DNA of 64,000 nucleotides, from NCBI RefSeq assembly GCF_036013915.1, contig NZ_CP107899.1:4402001-4466000 (forward strand). The letters run 5' to 3'. A model generated the notes under the pieces. It did not search any database. It saw nothing but the letters and a program-made list of their open reading frames with translations, and was not told the DNA's origin. Positions 50,654 to 59,764 of the stretch are shown one piece after another (within the stretch, counting starts at the first letter, position 1; every line of letters starts with the position of its first letter). Source of the DNA: Streptomyces sp. NBC_00464. Its GTDB lineage: Bacteria; Actinomycetota; Actinomycetes; Streptomycetales; Streptomycetaceae. The translations under genes and the position numbers were made by a program.

Positions 50654-51388
50654 ATGGCTTTCAACGCGGCACAATACGAAGCAACCTCCCAGAAGCTGAC
50701 CTCGGGAATCCAGACACTCTCGACGAAGCTGAACCAGGTCGGTCCGAAGGCGGAATCGACCGCGAACCACTGGTACGTACCCGATGTCATCGCGAAGGCC
50801 CTGATCTGGGCCGCGAACAAGGTCATCGAGGCCGCCTCCTGGGTCCTCAACAAGATCAAGGAGCTGCTGCAAGGGATAGCGGCGCCCGTCTACCTGGCGA
50901 TCCACACCTGGGACTGGCAGTCGGACATCCGAGGGAAGGCCACGGGCGTCGCAGGCAGCACCACGGCCGACCAGCTCCAGTCCCTCAAGAACTGGACCGG
51001 CGACGCCGCCACCTCCTACACCACGGCAGTCAAGGCCCAGCCCATCGCGGCCGCCAAGATGGGAACGACCGCTGACAAGGTCGCCACGGGTCTGGCGCTG
51101 TGCGCCACTGCCGGGCTGGCGTTCTACGTCTCGCTGGCCGTCATCCTGGCCCAGTACATCGTGACCATGATCGGCGCGATCGCGGCGCTGGGTTCCGTTG
51201 TCTTCTCCTGGGCGGGTGCGGCCCTCATCGTCGGCGACACCACGGTGAGCATCGGCTACATCATCACGGCCGTCACCGCGCTCCTGGCCCTGCTGGGTGC
51301 GCAGGCCCAGCAGATGTCCGCCATCGAGGGTGAGGCGCGTGACATGACCGCCTACCCCAACGGCCACTGGCCCGTCGCGGCACCGTGA
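50654..51388 (+). CDS. WXG-like protein with hydrophobic C-terminal half
   Basis: 244 residues. The N-terminal half is helical with the turn LKNWTGDAATSY (WTG motif near 113) after a long first arm. The C-terminal half has two or three strongly hydrophobic segments (about 140-168, 172-193 and 200-222, AFYVSLAVILAQYIVTMIGAIAAL and YIITAVTALLALLGAQ). It follows the EspC-like gene by 12 bp. The layout (WXG-type delivery domain plus membrane-active domain) suggests either a membrane component or a pore-forming ESX effector. Inference only. Confidence 0.75.
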   Translation: MAFNAAQYEATSQKLTSGIQTLSTKLNQVGPKAESTANHWYVPDVIAKALIWAANKVIEAASWVLNKIKELLQGIAAPVYLAIHTWDWQSDIRGKATGVAGSTTADQLQSLKNWTGDAATSYTTAVKAQPIAAAKMGTTADKVATGLALCATAGLAFYVSLAVILAQYIVTMIGAIAALGSVVFSWAGAALIVGDTTVSIGYIITAVTALLALLGAQAQQMSAIEGEARDMTAYPNGHWPVAAP

Positions 51389-51473
51389 GTTCCGGCGTTC
51401 GTCCGACGCCGGACCATCGGCCGGCGCGGTACCGGACGCATGGATTCATCGGAACTACAGGCAGGTGCACTTC

Positions 51474-51836
51474 ATGTACGGATTGCGGGCAGTTCTCTGG
51501 TTCATCGGCCTGGTCGCCCTGGTGTGTTCGTTCTTCCTGATGAGATCGGACCTCCCCAAATCGGTCCTGATTCTCTGCGTGATCCTGGCGATCGCCTGCC
51601 CGATGCTGGCCGAGGGGCATGCCGCGTGGCGGAAGCAGGGTGCACGCCAGGCGGAGCAGAAACACTGGTACGTCGAGAACTTCGGCTCGATCGACGCCCT
51701 GCTGCAGGCCGTCGACGAGCCGGGGCTGCGTCGCATCCGCGACGAGAAGGGTCCTGCCAACGCGGTACGGGAGGTCAAGCGCCAGCATCCCCAGCTTCCG
51801 TTGGACGTAGCGGTAACCCTGGTCAAGGCGTTGTGA
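51474..51836 (+). CDS. small membrane protein, copy 1 of a tandem family
   Basis: 120 residues from ATG 51474 (AGGTG upstream; GTG 51465 is the alternative). Two N-terminal membrane helices (YGLRAVLWFIGLVALVCSFFL, SVLILCVILAIACPML), a basic stretch, then NFGSIDALLQAVDEPGLRRIRDEKGPANAVREVKRQHPQLPLDVAVTLVKAL. The last 35 residues recall the bL12 C-terminal fold (xxRDxKG..AVRE...LPL..A..LV..L). Three related copies follow. Tandem family after a candidate ESX effector suggests immunity proteins; not proved. Confidence 0.72.
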   Translation: MYGLRAVLWFIGLVALVCSFFLMRSDLPKSVLILCVILAIACPMLAEGHAAWRKQGARQAEQKHWYVENFGSIDALLQAVDEPGLRRIRDEKGPANAVREVKRQHPQLPLDVAVTLVKAL

Positions 51837-51896
51837 GCCGCGAGGTGGGCCCGAGCGGGCGAGGGCGGGCCTCAGGAGAGGCTCGCCCCGTCCGGC

Positions 51897-52052
51897 GTGT
51901 ACTGGTTGCGACTGCCGATCTGGTGCGCCGCCCTGACCTGCTTCTACATGGCGTTCTCGCACCGGCTGGAGAGCACCCCCTTGGTGGTGCTCTTCTACTT
52001 CCTGGGCGTTCTCCTTCCGAGCTGCTTCGAGGGCAAGCTCGGCAGTGCTTGA
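51897..52052 (+). pseudogene. truncated copy of the tandem membrane-protein family
   Basis: GTG 51897 opens 51 codons: VYWLRLPIWCAALTCFYMAF, then VVLFYFLGVLLPSCFEGKLGSA and stop. It aligns with the first two membrane helices of the copy at 52098 (YWIRVPLWCASLACFYVVLA) but ends before the FGSIDAL domain. A degenerate or C-terminally deleted paralogue, too short to be picked up by simple length filters. Confidence 0.6.
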
Positions 52053-52097
52053 TGGCCGGGAAGGCAGGATCTTCTGAATGACGGGTGATGGTTTCAC

Positions 52098-52433
52098 ATG
52101 TACTGGATTCGAGTACCGCTTTGGTGTGCCTCCCTGGCCTGCTTCTATGTGGTGCTCGCTGTTCGGCCGCATAGTCTGCCGCTGACGATCCTTCTTTACG
52201 CCTTGTTCGTTCTCCTTCCGGGCTTTGCCGAGGGATACGCGCAGCGGCGGCGCCAGAAGGACTGGTACGGACAGTTCGGGTCCATCGACGCATTGCGGTC
52301 GATCGTGACGGACGAGGCGGAACTTCGCCGGATCCGTGACGAAAAGGGGTTGCTGGTGGCTGCCCGCCGGTTCAGGCGCCAATTCCCTCGGTGCCCCTTG
52401 CCCGAAGCCCTGAAGCTCGTTCAGTCGCTGTGA
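52098..52433 (+). CDS. small membrane protein, copy 3 of the tandem family
   Basis: 111 residues: YWIRVPLWCASLACFYVVLA and LTILLYALFVLLPGFAEGY membrane helices, basic RRRQKDW, then QFGSIDALRSIVTDEAELRRIRDEKGLLVAARRFRRQFPRCPLPEALKLVQSL. Same arrangement as copies 1 and 4. Single-gene spacing of 45 bp after the truncated copy. Confidence 0.72.
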   Translation: MYWIRVPLWCASLACFYVVLAVRPHSLPLTILLYALFVLLPGFAEGYAQRRRQKDWYGQFGSIDALRSIVTDEAELRRIRDEKGLLVAARRFRRQFPRCPLPEALKLVQSL

Positions 52434-52568
52434 CCGCTCACGCCCTCCCCGCGGGCGCCCAGGCCGGAGCAGGCACTCCTGGATGCCGTCATGGGCCCGA
52501 CGGCTGCCAGGGGCCGGCAGGGCCGCCCTCTACGTAGCGCCGGGCGTCATTCTGGCCCCGTGCAACGG

Positions 52569-52598
52569 AACCCGGCGTCGCGATCGAGACGCCGGGTT
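52569..52598 (+). terminator. 11-bp perfect hairpin between copies 3 and 4
   Basis: AACCCGGCGTC (52569-52579) pairs with GACGCCGGGTT (52588-52598) around 8 nt. Copy 4 probably has its own promoter. Confidence 0.65.
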
Positions 52599-52655
52599 GT
52601 GCGCGTCCCGGAACCGGGCGCGTGGGCTTCTCGGATCAACAGACAGGTGGATGTC

Positions 52656-53015
52656 ATGTATGGGTGGCGGATTGCTCTCTGGGCCGCTGGGATCGTGGCC
52701 GCCGGAGCGGCGATGCTTCTCTTCCATCGGGCGGCCACCGATGCGTCGGTGCTTCCATTTCTGCTCTGTGTCGTGCTGGCCTTCGTGCTCGTGCTGGCCG
52801 CTGAGAGCTATGCGACCGGCCGCAAGCAGCGCGAAAGGCGGGAGCGTTTCATCCAGACGTTCGGATCGGTCGACGAGCTGCGGCAGGTCATTGACGGGCC
52901 GGGTCTCCGGCAGATTCGGGATGAGGGTGGACGGATCGGTGCATTGCGTGAGCTCAAGCGCCAGTATCCGGGGATCCCGATCGATATGGCCGCGACATTG
53001 ATCAAGGAGCTGTGA
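52656..53015 (+). CDS. small membrane protein, copy 4 of the tandem family
   Basis: 119 residues from ATG 52656 (AGGTGG upstream). Two membrane helices (RIALWAAGIVAAGAAMLLF, LPFLLCVVLAFVLVLAAESY), KQRERRERF, then QTFGSVDELRQVIDGPGLRQIRDEGGRIGALRELKRQYPGIPIDMAATLIKEL. Longer frames upstream are rejected because they cross the terminator hairpin. Same family as 51474 and 52098. Confidence 0.72.
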   Translation: MYGWRIALWAAGIVAAGAAMLLFHRAATDASVLPFLLCVVLAFVLVLAAESYATGRKQRERRERFIQTFGSVDELRQVIDGPGLRQIRDEGGRIGALRELKRQYPGIPIDMAATLIKEL

Positions 53016-53297
53016 GCCCGCGAGTCCCGAGTTGTCGATTTGTGGGACCGCGCGTCGGGACGAGTCGACTCGCCGTGCGCACGGCGGCGGAGCACGGTGT
53101 GCAGCATGTCCTCAGTGATGACGGGCATGACTACCCGGTTCGTCCGGCGACTGAAAACGCTGGGAGGGGCCGTGGCGGTTCACGTGTTGACATTGCGCTG
53201 CCGGCCTGGACAGCGATTCGGGGTGTCTCACCACGCTTTGGCGGCGGCGAGTTGAGCGTCATGCACTTGCCGCCCGAACCTCAACGAAGGAAGCGTC

Positions 53298-53867
53298 ATG
53301 ACCACACCCTCCAACACCGCCGAAGGGCTCCTTCTCCCCGCTGAGCGGGCGCGCCGCGGCGGGTTCTACCTCGGGTTGATTCTCGCGGCGATGCTCTGCC
53401 TGGTGCTCCTCGAAGTGCTCGTTCTCTTTGTGGTCGGAGTGCTGATCATGGGTGAGGACCTGGGGTTCCTGGGCGAGGCGGGTGTCGCCGGCTATGCGGG
53501 ACTACCGGTGCTGGGAGGGGTGGTGGCCCTGCTGCCGCTGATCGCCCTGGTGTCGCGAACGCCGGCCCTGCGCATCGATCCGGTGGGCATGAGCAAGGTG
53601 CGGCGTGGGGGTACGGAGACCGTGCGGTGGACCGATATCGACCAGGTCCGGTTCAACAGCAGGCAGAGCCTGCTGCTGTTGGTGCTGAAGGACGGGGCTC
53701 TCCCGGAGAAGCAGATCGCCGGGGCGGGGCCGAGGGCGGTCGTTCTCTCCTCTCTCGGAAACTCCCTGTGGCGCCGGCGCAGGCCCGGCCACCCTGCCCT
53801 GATCATCGACGCGGTCGAGCGCTTCGCCCCGGGAAGGTACACCGCCCAGCCGTTGACCCTGGGCTGA
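53298..53867 (+). CDS. membrane protein with PH-like C-terminal domain
   Basis: 189 residues. Two hydrophobic segments (about 22-52 and 60-85: LGLILAAMLCLVLLEVLVLFVVGVL; GYAGLPVLGGVVALLPLIALV), then a beta-rich domain (LRIDPVGMSKVRRGGTETVRWTDIDQVRF and RAVVLSSLGNSLWRRR) like bacterial PH domains. Located just before the bidirectional terminator of the T7SS operon. Partner unknown. Confidence 0.72.
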   Translation: MTTPSNTAEGLLLPAERARRGGFYLGLILAAMLCLVLLEVLVLFVVGVLIMGEDLGFLGEAGVAGYAGLPVLGGVVALLPLIALVSRTPALRIDPVGMSKVRRGGTETVRWTDIDQVRFNSRQSLLLLVLKDGALPEKQIAGAGPRAVVLSSLGNSLWRRRRPGHPALIIDAVERFAPGRYTAQPLTLG

Positions 53868-53936
53868 GCGCTGTCCCGCCAGGAATTGCGGAACAGCGCG
53901 TGGCCGACACGCAGAACGGACGACGTCTCGGCGCAT

Positions 53937-53978
53937 GAAGGAGGGGGCAGGCCCGATCGTGGGCCTGCCCCCTCCTTC
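53937..53978. terminator. perfect 18-bp bidirectional terminator
   Basis: Arms 53937-53954 and 53961-53978 pair perfectly around a 6-nt loop (GATCGT), between the convergent PH-like gene and eccC. The strongest hairpin in the window. Confidence 0.85.
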
Positions 53979-54000
53979 GCGCTCCGCGGTACCCCGATCC

Positions 54001-57000
54001 TCAGCCCAGGTCCTGCGGCAGCCACCCCGTCTGGATCAGGGCAGGCGCGCCGCGGCGCGAGACGAACAGACCGCGGCCCGGAGGCAGCGGGCGGGCCTTC
54101 ACGTCGCCGAGGAGTTCGCCCTCACCGGGGTGACCGGACAGGACGATGCCCTGCGCGCCGAGCTCCTTGAAGCGCTGGATGAACGGCTCGTACGAGGACC
54201 GGCCGGCCCCCGCGCTGCTGCGCGCGATGATGAAGTTGACCCCCGCGTCGCGGGCGTACGGCAGGTTGTCGACCAGCTGCGCCATCGGGTTTCCGGAGGA
54301 CGTCGCGACCAGGTCGTAGTCGTCGACGATGATGAACGCCCGCGGGCCCCTCCACCAGCTGCGCGTGCGCAACTGCTGCGGTGTCACATCGGGGCCGGGG
54401 ATGCGGCTGGTGATGAGGGTGTTCATGTCCTGGAGGTACTTCTCGAAGCCGTTCTGCGTCGTCGAGTATCCGACCAGGTACGGCTCGGGCACGCACTCCA
54501 GCAGGCTGCGCCGGTAGTCGCCGACACAGATCAACGCCTCCTGCGGGGTGTACCGCTCGGTGATCTGCTTGATGAGCAGTCGCAGCACCGCGGTCTTGCC
54601 GGACTCCGACTCACCGAAGACCGCGAACAGCGGGTCGGTGTCGAAGTCGACGAAGACCGGTGCGAGGTTCATCTCGTCGAGTCCGATCGCGACACCCGGG
54701 CGCGTATCGCCGGGGCCGCTCGGCAGCTCACGGGCCGAGAGCATCCTGGGCAGCATGCGGACCTGCGGGGCATGCGGGCCCGGCCAGTTGTCCGTCGTGG
54801 CCTTGACGAAGGCGGCGGTGGCATCGGACAGGCTGTCGGCGTCCGAGGATTCGTCGATGCGCGGCAGTCCGCCCATGAAGTGCAGCTTCTCCGCGGTCAG
54901 GCCGCGGCCCGGTTGACCGACGGGGACGTTCACCGCGATCTTGCGGTCCAGTTCGGAGTCGGTCGGGTCGCCGAGGCGCAGCTCCAGCCGGTTGAGCAAC
55001 TGGTCCTTGAGCGCTGCCCGCATCTCCATGTACCGGGCGACGGTGGCGATCAGGTGTACGCCGAGCCCCAGACCCCGGGCGGCGATGTCGGCGACGACGG
55101 GCTCCAGGAACTCGTAGTCCGTCTTGAAGGACTGCCAGCCGTCGATGACGAGGAAGACGTCGCCCCACGGCTCGCCCGGCAGCCGGCCCTCGGCGCGGAG
55201 CCGGCGATAGGTGGCGATCGAGTCGATGTTGTTGTCCCGGAAGAACTCCTCGCGCCGGTTGAGGATCCCCGAGACCTCGGCGACCGTACGGCGGATCTTC
55301 TCCGGGTCGAGCCGGGAGGCCACCCCGCCGACGTGCGGCAGGCCCTCGACGGCGATCATGCCGCCGCCGCCGAAGTCCATCCCGTAGAACTGCACTTCGT
55401 TCGGCGTGTGCGTGACGGCGAAGGAGCCGATGAGCGCGCGCAGGAGGGTGGACTTGCCGGAGCGGGGGCCACCCACGATCAGCATGTGACCGGCCGCGCC
55501 CGAGAAGTCCCGTACCAGGGAGTCGCGGCGCTGCTCGAAGGGCTTGTCCACCAGGCCGAAGGGAACGACCAGAGAGCCGTTCTGGGCGTACTGCGGGGAG
55601 TGGAGTCCGCGCTCGGGCGTCACCGCCAGCGGCGGCAGCAGCTGGTCGAGGGACGGGGCCTCGGTGAGCGGCGGCAGCCATACCTGGTGAGCCAGGGGCC
55701 CCTTGCCCTCCAGGCGGCGTGCGATGACGTCGAGAACGGTGTCCGCCAGTGCGTCGGGAGTGGTCTGCCCGGGTGCGTGAGAGACATACGGATCGGGTTC
55801 GGGGTAGTGGACCGCCACCGGTTCGGCGGTGAACAGCACGGGCCGCCGGTCGATGGGAAGTTCGCCGCTGCTCGTGACGGCGGTGACCCCCGGGCGGTAG
55901 GTGCCCGAGACGTACGCGGCCTTGAAGCGGGTCATCCCCTCGGTGCCGAACTTCAGGAACCCGGAGCCGGGCACCGAAGGCAGGTGGTAGGCGTCGGGCA
56001 CGCCCAGCGCGGTACGGGATTCGGCGGCGGAGAAGGTACGCAGGCCGATCCGGTAGGAGAGGTAGGTGTCCAGGCCGCGGAGGCGGCCCTCCTCCAGACG
56101 CTGCGAGGCCAGCAGCAGGTGCACACCCAGAGATCGCCCGATGCGGCCGATCTGGATGAACATGTCGATGAAGTCCGGCTTGGCGGTGAGGAGTTCGCTG
56201 AACTCGTCGATCACCAGGACCAGCGAGGCCAGGGGCTCCAGCGGGGCCCCCGCGGCGCGCGCCTTCTCGTAGTCGGTGAGGTTCGCGTAGTTGCCCGAAG
56301 CCCGAAGGAGCTCCTGGCGGCGCTGGAGCTCACCCGTGATGGAGTCCCGCATACGGTCGACCAGGGTGAGGTCGTCCGCCAGGTTGGTGATGACCGCCGC
56401 GACATGCGGAAGCTCGGACATCCCGGCGAACGTCGCGCCACCCTTGAAGTCGGCCAGGACGAAGTTGAGCGTCTCGGAGGAGTGGGTGACCGCCAGGCCG
56501 AGCACCAGGGTGCGCAACAGCTCGGACTTTCCGGAACCGGTCGCTCCCACACACAGCCCGTGCGGGCCCATGCCCTCCTGCGCGGCCTCCTTGAGGTCGA
56601 GCATGACGGGCGAGCCGTCCTCACCGATGCCGATCGGTACGCGCAGCCGGTCGGCCGTCGAACGCGGCCGCCAGGCGGTGGCGGTGTCGACCGCGGCGGG
56701 ATCGCCGATGCCCAGCAGATCCGTGAAGTCCAGATTGGCGAGGAGAGGCTCGTCGTCCTCCGAACCGCTGCCCATCCGCAGCGGGGCGAGCTGACGGCCC
56801 AGGGCTTCCGCGGTCTCGACCGGCAGGAGGTCGGGCGTGCCGTGGTAGGTGGCCGCGGCCGACTCCAGCCGGAGCCGGCCCGGCCGTACGGCAATGTGCA
56901 GCTGGCCGCGGGGATCGTCCAGCTCCTCCGGAATGATCTCCACGACGGTCACCCCCTGCAGCCCTTCCGCGGAGGCGAGCAACGACTCCGCCGGCACGAG

Positions 57001-57963
57001 GCTGCCGTCCAGGATGAGGACCACATGCGGCTGGTCGAGGAGCGGTGTTCCCTCGCGGTTGAACCTCGACCGGCCCTCAAGGGTGCCCTTGAGCAGTTCC
57101 TCGACCTCCATCAGGTTGTCGCCGAACAGCCGCTTCGTGCCGGCCCCGTCGGACGACCCCGGAGCCTGGGAGTGCGGCAGCCACTTCGTCCAGTCCCACT
57201 GATCGGTCACATCCGGGGACGCCGCGACCGCGACCACGAGGTCGTCAGGAGAGTGCAGCGCGACCAGACCGGCCACCATCGAGCGTGCGGAAGCGCGCAC
57301 CGACCCCGGATCGCCCGAGATCACGACGTGGTAGAAGGCGCGAAGCGATACCGCCATGGGGAGCCGGTCGAGCGAACCGTGAGCGGCCAGGAACTGGTGC
57401 ATGGCTCCGGCCGACAGCGGCTCCAGCTCGTCCAGCGGCGCGGTGCTCGGAGCGACCAGGGGCGTCCACAGCTGCTGCGGTCCCAGACCGACGCGCACCT
57501 GCCCGAAGTCGGTGTCGCCGATCCGCCGCTCCCAGAGCCGCTCACCCTCGGCGACCAGCGACCACAGCTGGTCCGGGTCCGGGTGCAGGTAGAACTGCGC
57601 GTCCCTCTGGACCCGTGCGGTCTTGCGTACCTTCCGCCGGGTCTGCGCGAGGTACTTCAGGTAGTCCCGGCGCCCTTCCGAGGCCTCGCCCTGGGATCCC
57701 TTGCGGTGCCGCATCACCTGGGCTATCGCCATGGCCGCTGTCGACACCAGCATCATGACGCCCATGATCTTCATGAACGACTGTGAGCCGGGCATGAAGA
57801 AGAACACCACTGATGAGCACATGCCGAGCATCGGCAGCAGCTGCATGGCCACGCCCTCCTGCTGCCCGCGCGGCAGTTCAGGGGGCGATTCGAGTCTTAC
57901 TTCCGCCGAGGATGTCTCAGGCGGCATGGCCCGAGGCGGGCGTTTGACGACGATCTGGGTCAC
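54001..57963 (-). CDS. eccC: type VII secretion ATPase EccC (three FtsK/SpoIIIE domains)
   Basis: 1320 residues from GTG 57963. Two N-terminal membrane helices (about 41-82), then three P-loop ATPase domains: GATGSGKSE (Lys479), with Walker-B VLVIDEFSELL; GGPRSGKSTLL (Lys837), with VFLVIDGWQSF; and GESESGKTAVL (Lys1123), with AFIIVDDYDLV. As in other EccC proteins only the first domain keeps the canonical DE of the Walker B, so it should be the active motor. The others bind substrate signals. A fused EccCa-EccCb, as in Streptomyces. It is transcribed opposite to the substrate operon. Confidence 0.96.
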   Translation of the reverse strand: MTQIVVKRPPRAMPPETSSAEVRLESPPELPRGQQEGVAMQLLPMLGMCSSVVFFFMPGSQSFMKIMGVMMLVSTAAMAIAQVMRHRKGSQGEASEGRRDYLKYLAQTRRKVRKTARVQRDAQFYLHPDPDQLWSLVAEGERLWERRIGDTDFGQVRVGLGPQQLWTPLVAPSTAPLDELEPLSAGAMHQFLAAHGSLDRLPMAVSLRAFYHVVISGDPGSVRASARSMVAGLVALHSPDDLVVAVAASPDVTDQWDWTKWLPHSQAPGSSDGAGTKRLFGDNLMEVEELLKGTLEGRSRFNREGTPLLDQPHVVLILDGSLVPAESLLASAEGLQGVTVVEIIPEELDDPRGQLHIAVRPGRLRLESAAATYHGTPDLLPVETAEALGRQLAPLRMGSGSEDDEPLLANLDFTDLLGIGDPAAVDTATAWRPRSTADRLRVPIGIGEDGSPVMLDLKEAAQEGMGPHGLCVGATGSGKSELLRTLVLGLAVTHSSETLNFVLADFKGGATFAGMSELPHVAAVITNLADDLTLVDRMRDSITGELQRRQELLRASGNYANLTDYEKARAAGAPLEPLASLVLVIDEFSELLTAKPDFIDMFIQIGRIGRSLGVHLLLASQRLEEGRLRGLDTYLSYRIGLRTFSAAESRTALGVPDAYHLPSVPGSGFLKFGTEGMTRFKAAYVSGTYRPGVTAVTSSGELPIDRRPVLFTAEPVAVHYPEPDPYVSHAPGQTTPDALADTVLDVIARRLEGKGPLAHQVWLPPLTEAPSLDQLLPPLAVTPERGLHSPQYAQNGSLVVPFGLVDKPFEQRRDSLVRDFSGAAGHMLIVGGPRSGKSTLLRALIGSFAVTHTPNEVQFYGMDFGGGGMIAVEGLPHVGGVASRLDPEKIRRTVAEVSGILNRREEFFRDNNIDSIATYRRLRAEGRLPGEPWGDVFLVIDGWQSFKTDYEFLEPVVADIAARGLGLGVHLIATVARYMEMRAALKDQLLNRLELRLGDPTDSELDRKIAVNVPVGQPGRGLTAEKLHFMGGLPRIDESSDADSLSDATAAFVKATTDNWPGPHAPQVRMLPRMLSARELPSGPGDTRPGVAIGLDEMNLAPVFVDFDTDPLFAVFGESESGKTAVLRLLIKQITERYTPQEALICVGDYRRSLLECVPEPYLVGYSTTQNGFEKYLQDMNTLITSRIPGPDVTPQQLRTRSWWRGPRAFIIVDDYDLVATSSGNPMAQLVDNLPYARDAGVNFIIARSSAGAGRSSYEPFIQRFKELGAQGIVLSGHPGEGELLGDVKARPLPPGRGLFVSRRGAPALIQTGWLPQDLG

Positions 57964-58133
57964 CGGCGAATCAATCCCTCAGTGCGGCCCGGAGAGTTGT
58001 GGGCCGGCACCCCCGTGGCAGCGACCTACCTCCGCGTGCCGATAATCCTACGTGCAGCCCATGCAGGGGCCCCCGATAGGGTGGCGCTCTTGCTCAGGAG
58101 CGCGGTGTACAGCGAACGAGGGGGATATACCAG

Positions 58134-59600
58134 GTGAGTTCGACCATTTCAACCGGTTTCTGCCGAATAACGGTCGTGGCACCGGACAGCCGTATCGATG
58201 TCGCCCTTCCGGACGATGTCGCTGTCGCCGACCTCCTTCCGGAGATCCTGCGGCTGACCGGCCAGGCCACACCCCCTGGCACGCCCCCCGGCTACCACTT
58301 GGCCCGCCGCGACGGCACCCTCCTGGACCTCACCCACCCGATGGCCGTCCAGCGAGTCCTGGACGGGGACGTCCTGCGGCTTCGGCCCTTCGCGGAATCG
58401 CTCCCCCCGGCAGTCTTCGACGATGTCAGCGACGCGGTCGCCACCGCGGTCCGCCGCGACCGCGCCCTCTGGAGCGACCAGCTGCTCCGCGGCGCCGGTC
58501 TCTTCGGCGGCGCGCTCCTGCTCGTACTCATGGGCTTCGTGCTCTGGTTCTCCGACCCGATCCAGCACGACATGCACGGCCTGCCGGGCATTGTCGCCGC
58601 CGCCGTCGGTGTGCTGCTCGTCGTCCTCGCCGCCGTCAGGGCCCGGAGCTACGGCGACCGGGCCTCCGCGGTCGCGCTCGGCCTCGCGGCTCTGCCGCAC
58701 CTGATGATCGCCGGGTCCGGCATCCTCGCGCTCGATGCGGGTACCGGCATCGGGCGCCTCCAGTTCCTGCTCGGCTGCGCCACCGTGCTCTGCTTCTCCG
58801 CCGGGCTCGTCGCCGCGATGCCGTCCGGCGACGCGCCCTTCGTCGCCGTCGTCTTCGCCTCGGCGGTGGGCACCCTCGCGACGTTCTGCTCGATCCTCGC
58901 CGAAGCCAGTCCCAGCGAGACCGCCGCCGTCTGTGCGGTGGTCGCGATCGGAGCCGTGGCCTTCCTCCCCGGGCTCTCCGCGCGGGTGGCCCACCTGCCG
59001 ATCGGCTACGCGGCCCCCCGCCCCATGACGGACGCCGACCTCGACTCCGCGTCGGTCACCGGCGACGGTGGTCCCGTCGACGCCGAACGCATCGCGGCTC
59101 AGGCCCGTCGCGGGCACGAACTGCTGCTGGGCCTGGTGGGCGGCTGCTGTGTGGTCGTGGTCGCGTCCGCCACCGTCCTGGGCTTCTCCAGCAACGTCTG
59201 GGGCCAGACCCTCGCGCTGGTCGCCGGCCTGGCCATGCTGCTGCGGGCACGGCTCTTCCGCTACACCGCCCAGGTCGCCGCCGTGCTGGCCGCGGGCCTC
59301 ACGTCCCTGGGCCTGCTGGTGCTGGGGCTGTCACTCAATCCGCCCACCGGCGCGGTCATCAAGCTCCTGACGGAACAGGACCGAGGACCGCTCGACATCC
59401 GTACGCTCTGGCTCGCCGCTGCCGTCACGGTCGGCTCCGCACTGCTGATCGGCATCGCGCTGATCATCCCGAAGAAGGGGCTGTCCCCCTTCTGGGGCCG
59501 GCTCTCCGACCTGGCCGAGGTGGTTCTCCTCCTCGCGCTCGTGCCCCTCTGCCTGGCCGTCCTCGACGTGTACTCCTCGGCGCGGGGCATGTCGAGCTAG
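58134..59600 (+). CDS. eccD: type VII secretion protein EccD
   Basis: 488 residues from GTG 58134 (GAGGGGG upstream). An N-terminal ubiquitin-like domain (about 5-95; CRITVVAPDSRIDVALPDDVAVADLLPEIL) is followed by about eleven transmembrane helices to the end. This is the EccD pore-subunit architecture. Divergent from eccC across 170 bp. Together with EccB, EccC, EccE and the mycosins it completes the ESX core; no eccA is present in the window. Confidence 0.94.
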   Translation: MSSTISTGFCRITVVAPDSRIDVALPDDVAVADLLPEILRLTGQATPPGTPPGYHLARRDGTLLDLTHPMAVQRVLDGDVLRLRPFAESLPPAVFDDVSDAVATAVRRDRALWSDQLLRGAGLFGGALLLVLMGFVLWFSDPIQHDMHGLPGIVAAAVGVLLVVLAAVRARSYGDRASAVALGLAALPHLMIAGSGILALDAGTGIGRLQFLLGCATVLCFSAGLVAAMPSGDAPFVAVVFASAVGTLATFCSILAEASPSETAAVCAVVAIGAVAFLPGLSARVAHLPIGYAAPRPMTDADLDSASVTGDGGPVDAERIAAQARRGHELLLGLVGGCCVVVVASATVLGFSSNVWGQTLALVAGLAMLLRARLFRYTAQVAAVLAAGLTSLGLLVLGLSLNPPTGAVIKLLTEQDRGPLDIRTLWLAAAVTVGSALLIGIALIIPKKGLSPFWGRLSDLAEVVLLLALVPLCLAVLDVYSSARGMSS

Positions 59601-59624
59601 GGCCTTCCGTTTGGATCAGGCTGC

Positions 59625-59653
59625 TTCCGGAGCCGCGCGGGCGGGCTCCGGGA
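59625..59653 (+). terminator. hairpin after eccD
   Basis: CCGGAGCC (59627-59634) with GGCTCCGG (59644-59651), extended by a wobble and one more pair, loop 9 nt. Confidence 0.6.
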
Positions 59654-59764
59654 GCGACCGCTCGCACCTGTCGTTCCTGATACGTCACTCACACGGGTGA
59701 GTCAACTCCTGTTACAGGTGCGGGCGTTACGTGCGGACATATTCTCCTGGCAAGAACGAACCCG

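Noticed and set aside
53935..57786. A very long plus-strand open frame (about 1280 codons) opposite eccC
   Set aside because: It is antisense to a gene with clear EccC motifs and has a Gly/Arg/Val/Leu-skewed composition typical of the complementary frame of GC-rich genes; no domain is readable.
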